Assembly: GCF_047607725.1 (NCBI RefSeq)
Contig: NZ_JBLKSS010000008.1
Coordinates: 1 to 50,625, forward strand
Direction of reading: 5' to 3'
Origin: JBLKSS01 sp047607725
Lineage (GTDB): Bacteria; Pseudomonadota; Gammaproteobacteria; Enterobacterales; Enterobacteriaceae
DNA length: 50,625 nt
Shown here: positions 8,566 through 15,761 of the stretch, one piece after another
How the letters are laid out: every line of letters starts with the position of its first letter
How positions within the stretch are numbered: the first letter of the stretch is position 1
Translations under genes and position numbers: made by a program
Notes under the pieces: model-generated
The model's database searches: none
What the model was told of the DNA's origin: nothing
The model's input: only the letters and a program-made list of their open reading frames with translations

Positions 8566-8905
8566 CGTAAGCGCCCCGTGGAGGACGTCTTGAATTATTG
8601 GTGGGTTTGTTGTATGGCCCGGTAAGAATATGTTCCACTACGATGCCTAGTGAACCCACATCCTATAAGGGACGGCTGTCAGATCATGGATAATCCGGCG
8701 ATGATAGTGTCCACTTAAATTTTAATGGACACTATCACAAACTTCAGAACCACTAATTTTATATCACTCAAATCGGGATGGAAATAAAAGTTATTAAAAT
8801 CAATACAATGTGAAAATGCAATGAGCATAAGCGTGTAACGTAGGTTTACTGTCTCGTACAACAAACCCACCAATAATTCAAGATGTCCTTCACGGGGCGC
8901 TTACG
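8566..8905. mobile_element. 340-bp element with 49-bp terminal inverted repeats (MITE-like, IS66-type ends)
   Basis: Bases 8566-8614 and the reverse complement of 8857-8905 agree at 47 of 49 positions. The arms begin GTAAGCG when read inward, the same first seven bases as the IS66-family ends at 24834 and 50468. The roughly 240-bp interior has no convincing ORF and contains a perfect 12-bp inverted repeat with a 12-bp spacer (8702-8713/8726-8737). The flanks (GTTCGATC left, GTTAAAAG right) do not form an 8-bp target duplication, so the element marks a rearranged junction between the MocR gene and prophage DNA. The sequence is direct evidence; the family assignment is inference. Confidence 0.6.
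8702..8737. repeat. Perfect 12-bp inverted repeat with 12-bp A/T spacer
   Basis: TGATAGTGTCCA is followed by a 12-base A/T-rich spacer and its exact complement TGGACACTATCA. It could be two abutted insertion-sequence ends, a hairpin, or an operator. There is no T-run after the second arm, so a terminator is unlikely. Confidence 0.6.
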
Positions 8906-9058
8906 TTAAAAGAGGGTGAGAATTTCAAAGAGTCAATTATCAGCATCTATGAAAAGGGACTGAAAAATAAAGCATCATCGACTGAAATTCTTATCGACAT
9001 TATCGTAAACACCTACGCGGCATTAGGTCATCAAGGGGGTAGCCATGAGCAGATATTA
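8903..9058 (+). pseudogene. 3' end of an unknown phage gene, cut by the inverted-repeat element
   Basis: A frame open from 8831 reads through the right arm of the element and then gives TLKEGENFKESIISIYEKGL and so on, to a stop at 9056-9058. It contains no ATG and so is a 5'-truncated gene. It overlaps the start of the next phage ORF (9045), as is usual in tightly packed phage early regions. I do not recognise the family. Whether the arm-encoded residues (QDVLHGAL) belong to the original protein cannot be decided here. Confidence 0.5.
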
Positions 9059-9245
9059 TAATCAGACACGCGTTGTCCATAATGGCCTTGAAAAATGGGA
9101 ATCAATCCATAACGGGTTTAACGTTTCTCGTAATGATAAAGGTCTTATCGTTATTGAATCTAACGAGATGGGCGTTGCGCACGTTAAATTTGAACTCACC
9201 GATGAGCAGCGCGACGATTTTGTGAAAGTCATTATGCAGGCATAA
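9045..9245 (+). CDS. Small phage protein of unknown function
   Basis: The 66-residue frame starts MSRYYNQTRVVHNGLEKWES and ends in an acidic helix (LTDEQRDDFVKVIMQA). A GGGGGTAG site precedes the ATG. It has no membrane segment or recognisable motif. Its position just upstream of another short ORF and a helicase, and its lower G+C than the chromosomal genes nearby, fit a phage early or replication region. Function unknown. Confidence 0.6.
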   Translation: MSRYYNQTRVVHNGLEKWESIHNGFNVSRNDKGLIVIESNEMGVAHVKFELTDEQRDDFVKVIMQA

Positions 9246-9262
9246 ATAAGTCAGACATTCAT

Positions 9263-9433
9263 ATGCGCAAAATACTCAGGCGTAGAAAATTCCGTCTTTA
9301 CGGCGGACCTTACCACGGAGCTACTATTATGCTGTATTCTGAAAACACATTAATTTTCACGGCGAAAGGCCAGCACGGAAGATACAAAGGCACCCACCCC
9401 GATTTATATTGGGAGGCGCTGCGTGTCGGCTAG
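9263..9433 (+). CDS. Small phage protein of unknown function
   Basis: ATG 9263 opens a 56-codon frame reading MRKILRRRKFRLYGGPYHGA and ending WEALRVG. The basic start, YGGPYHGA loop and YKGTHPDLYWEALRVG end resemble short conserved proteins often encoded just before phage helicases (recalled pattern, not tested). Its last 11 bases overlap the helicase GTG start at 9423, indicating translational coupling. No functional motif is visible. Confidence 0.55.
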   Translation: MRKILRRRKFRLYGGPYHGATIMLYSENTLIFTAKGQHGRYKGTHPDLYWEALRVG

Positions 9434-10823
9434 AAAAGTATTTACCCCGCGCCCTTATCAGGCGCGGATGGTGACACATATTCTCACGCATCCACGCTGC
9501 AATATCTGGGCAGGCATGGGTATGGGCAAAACCGTCGCGACATTAACGGCGCTGGACACTTTATTCAAATCGGGCAGCGAAACGCGACCGGCTCTGGTAC
9601 TGGCCCCACTGCGCGTCGCGACATCCACCTGGCCGGATGAAGCGCTTAAATGGACGCATCTGCGTGGTCTTGAGGTGCAACCCATCACAGGCACGCCAAA
9701 ACAGCGGCAGGCGGCGCTGGCGAACAGCAACGCCAACTACGAAAACGTGCTGTGGCTGGTTGAAACGCTGCGCGGGCGCTGGCCATTCGGCAACGTTATC
9801 GCTGACGGGAGCACCCGTCTTAAGTCTTTCCGGCTGAACTCCGGTGGAAAGCGTGCGGCGGCGTTGGCGAAGATCGCACATAAATTCGTTGACCGCTGGG
9901 TCAATCTGACCGGCACGCCCGCCCCTAACGGCTTAATCGACTTGTGGGGGCCGGTGTGGTTCGTTGACCAAGGTAAAGCACTGATGAAAAACTTCGGTTC
10001 GTTTGAAAGCCGCTGGTTCAGGAAGCTACAGTTCCCCGGCCAGCCGTTCTCAAAGCTGATACCACTGGAGTACGCGCAAGAGGAGATACACGAAGCACTG
10101 GCCGAGTTCACGCTATCGCTCAACCCTGCCGACTGGTTCGACATCGACCAGCACATTCACAACACCATTAACGTCACCCTGCCGTCAAAAGCCCGCAAGC
10201 AGTACGAGGAGATGGAGCAAAAAATGTTCCTCGAACTGGAAGATACCGGTATCGAAGCGCCCAACGCTGCCGCCCGCACGATGAAGTGCCTGCAACTTGC
10301 CAGTGGCGCTGTGTATACCGACGACAACGGCGAGTGGCTGAGCGTGCACGATGAAGAGCTCAAGGCACTGGAGAGCATCATCAGCGAATCCGGCGGTACG
10401 ACCGTGCTGGTCGCCTATCACTATCACTGGAAGCACGACCTTGAGCATCTGCTTAACGCCTTTCCCGATGGCTGTCATCTGGATGCCAACCCCCAGACCA
10501 TCAGCGACTGGAACGCCGGACGGATACCGCTACTGTTCGCCCACCCTGCCAGCGCCGGGCACGGGCTGAACCTTCAGGACGGCGGTAATGTCCTGGTGTT
10601 TTTCTCCCACTGGTGGGGCCTTGAGCAGTACCAGCAGATTATCGAGCGCATCGGCCCTACCCGGCAGGCACAGGCCGGGCACCCGCGCCCGGTATTCATT
10701 CACCACATTGTCGCCACCGATACCGTCGATGAACTGGTCATGGAGCGGCGCGACTCGAAGCGCAAGGTGCAGGACATTTTATTAGAGGCGATGAAGCGGA
10801 AAAAGAAGAGAGGTTTGAAATGA
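9423..10823 (+). CDS. Phage SNF2-like superfamily 2 helicase with an altered Walker B
   Basis: A 466-residue protein of the phage DEAD/DEAH (SNF2-like) helicase family, expected to use ATP to move on or remodel DNA during phage replication. The Q-motif-like start (FTPRPYQARMV) and Walker A (GMGMGKT, near residue 31) are present, as are motif III (LTGTPAPNG) and motif VI (QIIERIGPTRQ). Motif II reads VIADGSTRLKSF where relatives have ADESTRLK, so the catalytic Glu is Gly (GAG to GGG). The GTG start overlaps the preceding ORF, and the stop overlaps the next start by ATGA. The frame is fully open, but ATP hydrolysis may be lost. Confidence 0.88.
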   Translation: MSARKVFTPRPYQARMVTHILTHPRCNIWAGMGMGKTVATLTALDTLFKSGSETRPALVLAPLRVATSTWPDEALKWTHLRGLEVQPITGTPKQRQAALANSNANYENVLWLVETLRGRWPFGNVIADGSTRLKSFRLNSGGKRAAALAKIAHKFVDRWVNLTGTPAPNGLIDLWGPVWFVDQGKALMKNFGSFESRWFRKLQFPGQPFSKLIPLEYAQEEIHEALAEFTLSLNPADWFDIDQHIHNTINVTLPSKARKQYEEMEQKMFLELEDTGIEAPNAAARTMKCLQLASGAVYTDDNGEWLSVHDEELKALESIISESGGTTVLVAYHYHWKHDLEHLLNAFPDGCHLDANPQTISDWNAGRIPLLFAHPASAGHGLNLQDGGNVLVFFSHWWGLEQYQQIIERIGPTRQAQAGHPRPVFIHHIVATDTVDELVMERRDSKRKVQDILLEAMKRKKKRGLK

Positions 10824-11020
10824 TTGAGCAACCCGACAATCTGCTCACCCCGGACGAAGTATGCCGAAAGCTAGGTATCACGCAGAAAACATTATGTGAA
10901 TGGAATATAAAGCACCGTCATCGCGCTGTACTAGTGCCCATACGTTTCAGCGCGAAAGTGGTTCGCTATGAGCGCCGTAACGTCGACGCTTTTATTCAGA
11001 AATACCGCAGTCAATATTAA
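10820..11020 (+). CDS. Excisionase-like / helix-turn-helix phage protein
   Basis: The 66-residue chain (MIEQPDNLLTPDEVCRKLGI...) has the layout of MerR-like winged helix DNA-binding proteins of the AlpA/Xis type: an LLTPDEVCRKLGITQKTLCEW helix-turn-helix, a basic middle and a VVRYERRNVDAFI recognition wing. It overlaps the helicase stop by four bases and ends head-to-head against the 3' end of the integrase gene. That position next to the integrase supports a role as excisionase or prophage regulator. Appears intact. Confidence 0.65.
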   Translation: MIEQPDNLLTPDEVCRKLGITQKTLCEWNIKHRHRAVLVPIRFSAKVVRYERRNVDAFIQKYRSQY

Positions 11021-12420
11021 CCTCGTCTCCTGAGCAGTGCAATTTGCGCGAGTATGCTCCGTTCGTGGGCCTCGAATGCTTCACGCTTTAGCACGATCTC
11101 TTCCTGTAATATCTCATCTGAAAAATCGTAGTGCTTTGCCATAGGGTCATCGGACTTACTGGAGTGGTGAAGGCACAGGAGGCTTATTTCCCTTCGCTCT
11201 GATCGGGAATAGCCTCTCTCCTTCATCAAGGCGATAATATTACTCTTTAAGAATTTGCGGCACATAGTATTAAACGCCCCTTCTTTCCCCTTAATTGTCC
11301 CGTCATGCCTCATACCTTTAACAGCACCTTCAGGGCTGTATGTTTTCACCAATTTATCCAGCGATCTTTTTGAAAAGGGCTGCATTGGGTCACGTGGCTG
11401 CAGGAATACGAAATCTTTATTGCACTCGGGAACTGAATCTCGCCAAGATTTCTGCTCGCCGATAATATGCCGGAGCTCTGGTGTTATCGGCAAGCGGAAG
11501 GCCTTTTGTGTTTTCATGGCCCCACACATGCCGATAACTCCTTCTGGATAAACAATCTCGCCAGATTCCTCATAAACGTAGTCCCAGCGCAGGTTATGAA
11601 CGTTTATCGGACGAACGCCTGTGATGATTATGAAGCGAACTGCATTCTTTTGGTGTATCGAGGTACACGCGGCCACATTACACCAGAGCTGGGCAATTGA
11701 TTCGATGTCTGTAAAAAGCCGTGTAGAGGTTGGCTTCTGAACACGTGAGGAAACATAATCATCGGGCAGACTGGCAGCTACATTGCGGCCATTGCAAAGC
11801 TTCGGGGCGCAGAATTTCCAGAACCTGCGAAGCTCGGCGAACAGCTCAAGTGCGTTATTGTTCGAGCGGGTAGCGATCCATTTGTCCAGCACATCCACCA
11901 GTCGGTTGTATGTCACATCGCTGAATACTTCGCACTCGTCGAACGTCGCCTTAATCCGGTCGATGCGTACTCCGTAGGTAGTAAGACTGTCGGAGCTAAG
12001 TTTCTGCCTAGATACTTTGGCTTTAAGGTCATCCCGGTACATTTCCAGCGCAGCATGAACAGACTCGGCGCGCAAACCACCCTCCGCCATTCCTAACACT
12101 TTTTCGCGCGCCAGCTGGATTGCGAGCTCTGGCCATTCGCCGAGCTTTTTACCTTTGAGCCCCATCTTTTTTGGGAACTCGGCATAAAATGTAGCCTTAC
12201 CCGCTTTACTGAAATCGATGCGGAGATAGTTCTCTTTTTCGTATTTGGATCGGCGGACTACACCGCAGGCTGTGAGGATGATTTTTGCAGCAGCAACACA
12301 GATTTTCATGTGTGCACTGGTATAGGGCGGCTTACAGGCGTCCCACTTTTCAGATGCGGCTAAAACATCGTCATTATTAGGGCTATCCGGTTTATGTGTT
12401 ACAGTGCGTGGCATTCTCAA
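11017..12420 (-). CDS. Tyrosine-family prophage integrase
   Basis: A 467-residue recombinase expected to integrate and excise the prophage. The C-terminal catalytic domain has the box I Arg in IITGVRPINVHNLRW, a strand with Lys (GAMKTQKAFRLP), a box II region FNTMCRKFLKSN, and the nucleophile Tyr in MAKHYDFSDE. The usual HxxR of box II is not obvious: the Arg is present but the His position is Thr/Asn. The N-terminal part (residues 60-200) holds the arm- and core-binding segments. It converges on the excisionase-like gene and defines the right side of the remnant; yfhL follows 208 bp away. Confidence 0.85.
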   Translation of the reverse strand: MRMPRTVTHKPDSPNNDDVLAASEKWDACKPPYTSAHMKICVAAAKIILTACGVVRRSKYEKENYLRIDFSKAGKATFYAEFPKKMGLKGKKLGEWPELAIQLAREKVLGMAEGGLRAESVHAALEMYRDDLKAKVSRQKLSSDSLTTYGVRIDRIKATFDECEVFSDVTYNRLVDVLDKWIATRSNNNALELFAELRRFWKFCAPKLCNGRNVAASLPDDYVSSRVQKPTSTRLFTDIESIAQLWCNVAACTSIHQKNAVRFIIITGVRPINVHNLRWDYVYEESGEIVYPEGVIGMCGAMKTQKAFRLPITPELRHIIGEQKSWRDSVPECNKDFVFLQPRDPMQPFSKRSLDKLVKTYSPEGAVKGMRHDGTIKGKEGAFNTMCRKFLKSNIIALMKERGYSRSERREISLLCLHHSSKSDDPMAKHYDFSDEILQEEIVLKREAFEAHERSILAQIALLRRRG

Positions 12421-12628
12421 TCCTTATCTGCTAAGGCGCAGAAAACAGGCTCACACATGCAGGTTTTTTCGACGGGACAAAATGCAATGTGTTGCGGTTT
12501 TGTGTTACGGAATTGAGTTTATTAGCGTTAAATACACTGGATAAACACACAGTAAGTTAATAATGGTGAATAATACAAAATCGCCATAAATTATTGATTT
12601 TAAATTGTTATCATGGTAATGCGTTGAA
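12421..12628. other. A/T-rich right flank of the prophage remnant
   Basis: This 208-bp stretch between the integrase start and yfhL is clearly more A/T-rich than its surroundings and holds no supported ORF. It is the likely place for the integrase promoter, the yfhL promoter and one attachment site. I could not find a matching att core at the left junction near 8905. Confidence 0.4.
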
Positions 12629-12889
12629 ATGACTTTACTTATTACTAAGCGCTGCATCAACTGCGATATGTGCGAACCGGAGTGCCCGAACGAGGCCATC
12701 AGTATGGGCGCGGAGTATTATCAAATCGATGCCGACCGCTGTACGGAGTGTATCGGTCACTATGATCGCCCCACCTGCCAGCAGGTATGCCCTATCGACC
12801 ACACGATTATTGCCGATCCTCAGCGTGTGGAAAATAGCGATGCGCTGTGGGAAAAGTTTGTGCTGCACCACCACGCCGATAGGCTTTAG
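12629..12889 (+). CDS. yfhL: YfhL-type 2[4Fe-4S] ferredoxin
   Basis: An 86-residue low-potential electron carrier. It has the first cluster motif CINCDMCEPECPN and a second CTEC...PTCQQVCPIDH with the insertion between cysteines typical of the Allochromatium-type ferredoxins, plus the YfhL tail KFVLHHHAD. Very similar to E. coli YfhL along its whole length. It faces acpS across 24 bp, as in E. coli. Intact. Confidence 0.95.
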   Translation: MTLLITKRCINCDMCEPECPNEAISMGAEYYQIDADRCTECIGHYDRPTCQQVCPIDHTIIADPQRVENSDALWEKFVLHHHADRL

Positions 12890-12913
12890 CCCGATGACCA
12901 CAGCCGCGCGGCG

Positions 12914-13294
12914 TCAGCGTTCAAAAATGACCGTCGCGCAAGTGTAATGCCGCTCATCGGCCAACGTGACGTATATGCCGGTAACGCCTAATCGGCTGGC
13001 CAGTTCCGCCGCCTGGGCAAACAACCGTAATGAAGGTTTACCCAGCGCATCATTGCAGGCCTCAAACTGCGCAAAAGCCAGCCCGTCACGAATACCGGTG
13101 CCAAGCGCCTTAGACGCCGCCTCTTTTACCGCGAAACGTTTGGCGAGGAAGCGTACTGGCTGATTGTGCTGCTGATATTGCAACCATTCAGCGGGACTGA
13201 GGATCCGGCGCGCAAGCCGATCGCCGCTGCGGGAAACGACCGCCTCAATACGTCCAATCTCGACGATATCGGTACCTATACCGACAATCGCCAT
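12914..13294 (-). CDS. acpS: Holo-[acyl-carrier-protein] synthase
   Basis: Transfers 4'-phosphopantetheine from CoA to apo-ACP, making it active for fatty-acid synthesis. The 126 residues contain the N-terminal Mg-binding Asp in GIGTDIVEIGRI and the second acidic motif RFAVKEAASKALGTG, both diagnostic. The ATG overlaps the stop of pdxJ, so translation is coupled. Same length as E. coli AcpS. Intact. Confidence 0.97.
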   Translation of the reverse strand: MAIVGIGTDIVEIGRIEAVVSRSGDRLARRILSPAEWLQYQQHNQPVRFLAKRFAVKEAASKALGTGIRDGLAFAQFEACNDALGKPSLRLFAQAAELASRLGVTGIYVTLADERHYTCATVIFER

Positions 13295-14025
13295 CAGCCG
13301 CGCGCTTCACGCATCAGGCGTTTCATGTCTCTTACCGCTTCCGCCAGGCCGCCAATCACGGCGCGGCTGATAATCGCGTGGCCGATATTCAGCTCCTGCA
13401 TAGGTGCCAGCGCGGCCATGGGCTTGACATTATGATAATCAAGACCATGGCCGGCATTGACCTTGAGGCCCAGCGTCGTGGCGTACTGCGCGCCCTGGCT
13501 GATGCGGGCGAACTCCGCGGCGCGCGATGTCTCATCGGCCGCGTCGGCATAGGCGCCGGTATGGATTTCAATGTAGGGCGCGCCCACCTCCGCCGCTGCC
13601 GCGATCTGACGCTCATCGGCATCGATAAACAGCGAGACCTGGATCCCGGCATCGCTCAAACGGGCCACGGCCTGACGCAGTTTGTCGCGCTGGCCGGCCA
13701 CATCCAGCCCGCCTTCGGTGGTGACTTCCTGGCGCTTTTCCGGCACCAGGCAACAAAAGTGCGGCGACAAGGAGCAGGCAATAGCCACCATCTCCTCCGT
13801 CACCGCCATTTCCAGATTCATTCGGGTCTGAATCGTCTTGCGCAGCAGATGGACATCCCGATCGGTGATATGCCGGCGATCTTCACGCAGATGCACGGTA
13901 ATGCCGTCGGCCCCCGCTTGCTCGGCGATAAAAGCCGCTTGAACTGGATCCGGCCAGGCCGTCCCGCGCGCATTGCGTAACGTTGCAATATGATCGATAT
14001 TCACGCCCAGCAGCAATTCAGACAT
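13294..14025 (-). CDS. pdxJ: Pyridoxine 5'-phosphate synthase
   Basis: Condenses 1-deoxyxylulose 5-phosphate with 3-amino-2-oxopropyl phosphate to make pyridoxine 5'-phosphate. The 243-residue TIM barrel has LLGVNIDHIATLRNARGT, the catalytic Glu/His region HLREDRRHI, the second Glu in NLEMAVTEEM and the phosphate loop VNAGHGLDYHN. With pdxB retained elsewhere in the window, the DXP-dependent vitamin B6 route appears to be kept. Upstream lies recO, as in E. coli. Intact. Confidence 0.97.
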   Translation of the reverse strand: MSELLLGVNIDHIATLRNARGTAWPDPVQAAFIAEQAGADGITVHLREDRRHITDRDVHLLRKTIQTRMNLEMAVTEEMVAIACSLSPHFCCLVPEKRQEVTTEGGLDVAGQRDKLRQAVARLSDAGIQVSLFIDADERQIAAAAEVGAPYIEIHTGAYADAADETSRAAEFARISQGAQYATTLGLKVNAGHGLDYHNVKPMAALAPMQELNIGHAIISRAVIGGLAEAVRDMKRLMREARG

Positions 14026-14090
14026 CCCCTTCCCCTGACTGTTGTCGATACTGTGTCGCAGTGTAAACCAGCGTGGTGGCGCAGGCCAGT

Positions 14091-14846
14091 TTATTGCTCA
14101 CCCGCTTCACCGGCTGGCCCCGGCGGACCTGCATCGCGCGCCGCCGCATCGCCGGCGCCGGCCGGGCGCCGGTCGAGAAACTGGCGAAACAGTTCGCGGC
14201 TCTTTAGCGGTTTGCCGCCCAGATAGGGTTTCAGCGCCATACGGGTGAACCGCTTGGCCGCGCGCAGCGTGTCAACGTCGGGAAACTCGCGCCCGCTGAA
14301 GCTATAGCGATCCAAGAGGACGCTGGCGATAAAGCCTTTCTCCTCCCGGTAACGATAGGTCATGGCGTCGTCGACCGGCTCGCCGGAGCCGGCGCAATGC
14401 AGGAAATTGACGCCGTAACCCAGATGCGTCAGCAACGCCAGTTCAAAACGGCGCAGCGCCGGCTCCGGCGAACCGGTGGCACCCGCCAGCCATTGCAGAC
14501 ACTGGAGGTAATCGTAAAACAGCGTGGAGTAATCGGTTTCATGGGCGAGCACGCGCGACAGCAGCTCGTTAATATAGAGTCCGCTATACAGCATTAGCCC
14601 GGTTAGCGGCAGGCCCAGCGAGACGGGTTCGGCGCTACGCAGGGTCTTTATCTCGCCGCGGCCGCCCCAGCGAGCCAGCAACGGCGTAAACGGCTGCAGC
14701 GCGCCTTTAAGCGCGGAGCGGCGCGAACGCGCGCCCTTGGCCAGAACGCGCACCTGTCCTTGATGCTCAGTGAAAAAGTCCTGAAGCAGCCTGGTTTCGC
14801 TGTAGGGGCGTGCATGCAGCACGAAAGCGCGTTGCCAACCTTCCAT
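14091..14846 (-). CDS. recO: Recombination mediator RecO
   Basis: Loads RecA onto SSB-coated DNA with RecR in gap repair. The protein starts MEGWQRAFVLHARPYSETR, the conserved OB-fold opening. It continues with the helical domain (HLGYGVNFLHCAGSGEPV) and the family ending KPLKSRELFRQFLD near residue 218. After this, about 28 residues rich in Gly, Ala and Pro replace the short E. coli tail, suggesting loss of the original stop and read-through into non-coding DNA. The core is complete, so function is plausible. Confidence 0.93.
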   Translation of the reverse strand: MEGWQRAFVLHARPYSETRLLQDFFTEHQGQVRVLAKGARSRRSALKGALQPFTPLLARWGGRGEIKTLRSAEPVSLGLPLTGLMLYSGLYINELLSRVLAHETDYSTLFYDYLQCLQWLAGATGSPEPALRRFELALLTHLGYGVNFLHCAGSGEPVDDAMTYRYREEKGFIASVLLDRYSFSGREFPDVDTLRAAKRFTRMALKPYLGGKPLKSRELFRQFLDRRPAGAGDAAARDAGPPGPAGEAGEQ

Positions 14847-14912
14847 CGGCGCTCCTAGAGGTCGTCGACATAGCCCAGGCTGCGCAGGGCACGTTCATCA
14901 TCGGCCCAGCCC

Positions 14913-15761
14913 CTATTTGACTTTCACCCACAGCTCCAGATGCACCCGTGTCTCGAACATGGCTTCCATATCCTGCCGAGCTTCAATGCCGATTGTCTTG
15001 ATTTTACTGCCCTTATTGCCGATAACCATTTTCTTCTGACCCTCTCGCTCCACCAGAATCAGACCGTGGATGTCGTAACCGCCGCGATCATTGGCGGCGA
15101 AGCGCTCAATTTCCACCGTAACGGAATAAGGAAGCTCATCACCCAGAAACCGCATCAGCTTTTCACGGATAATTTCCGATGCCATGAAGCGCTGCGAGCG
15201 ATCGGTAATATAATCTTCGGGAAAATGATGCTCGGCTTGCGGCAGCGCCTTGCGCACGATACCGGCCAGAGTATCGACGTTCATGCCGTTCTCGGCGCAG
15301 ATAGGCACAATGTCATGGAAAGACATCTGCTGACTGAGAAACTGCATATGGGGCAGCAGCTTTTCCTTGTCAGCGACGTTATCCACTTTGTTGATCGCCA
15401 GTACGACCGGGCAGCCAACGTCGCGCAGTTTGTTCACCACCATTTCATCGTCCGGCGTCCAGTGGGTGCCTTCCACCACGAAAATCACCAGTTCCACGTC
15501 GCCGATGGAGCTGCTGGCGGCGCGATTCATCAAACGGTTTATCGCCCGTTTCTCTTCAATATGCAGCCCTGGGGTATCCACATAGATAGCCTGGTAAGGC
15601 ACCTCGGTGTGGATCCCCATAATGCGGTGACGGGTGGTTTGCGGTTTGCGCGAGGTAATAGAGACCTTCTGCCCTAACAACTGATTCAGCAGCGTGGATT
15701 TGCCGACGTTCGGCCGGCCCACAATCGCCACAAACCCACAATAGATCGTCTGTTCGCTCAT
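14913..15761 (-). CDS. era: GTPase Era, with a truncated C-terminus
   Basis: Era is an essential GTPase that binds the 3' end of 16S rRNA through a KH domain during 30S assembly. G1 (GRPNVGKST), G3 (DTPGLH) and G4 (NKVD) are present, as are the KH residues VIGNKGSKIKTIG. The frame stops after LELWVKVK at 282 residues. Relatives have about 301. Just downstream, shifted by one base, the minus strand still encodes WADDERALRSLGYVDDL followed by TAG (14855-14903), which is the missing tail. A small insertion at 14904-14912 therefore removed the last KH helix. Function may persist at reduced level because the RNA-binding loop is kept. Confidence 0.92.
   Translation of the reverse strand: MSEQTIYCGFVAIVGRPNVGKSTLLNQLLGQKVSITSRKPQTTRHRIMGIHTEVPYQAIYVDTPGLHIEEKRAINRLMNRAASSSIGDVELVIFVVEGTHWTPDDEMVVNKLRDVGCPVVLAINKVDNVADKEKLLPHMQFLSQQMSFHDIVPICAENGMNVDTLAGIVRKALPQAEHHFPEDYITDRSQRFMASEIIREKLMRFLGDELPYSVTVEIERFAANDRGGYDIHGLILVEREGQKKMVIGNKGSKIKTIGIEARQDMEAMFETRVHLELWVKVK

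Noticed and set aside
8303..8659. 118-codon minus-strand ORF overlapping the MocR fragment
   Set aside because: It is another frame of the MocR coding sequence and runs into the inverted repeat; no homology is visible.
8566..8905. Invertible promoter switch flanked by inverted repeats
   Set aside because: Inverted repeats around about 240 bp suggest it, but there is no invertase gene beside it, no clear promoter pointing outward, and one neighbour is a 3' gene fragment. A mobile-element remnant explains it better.
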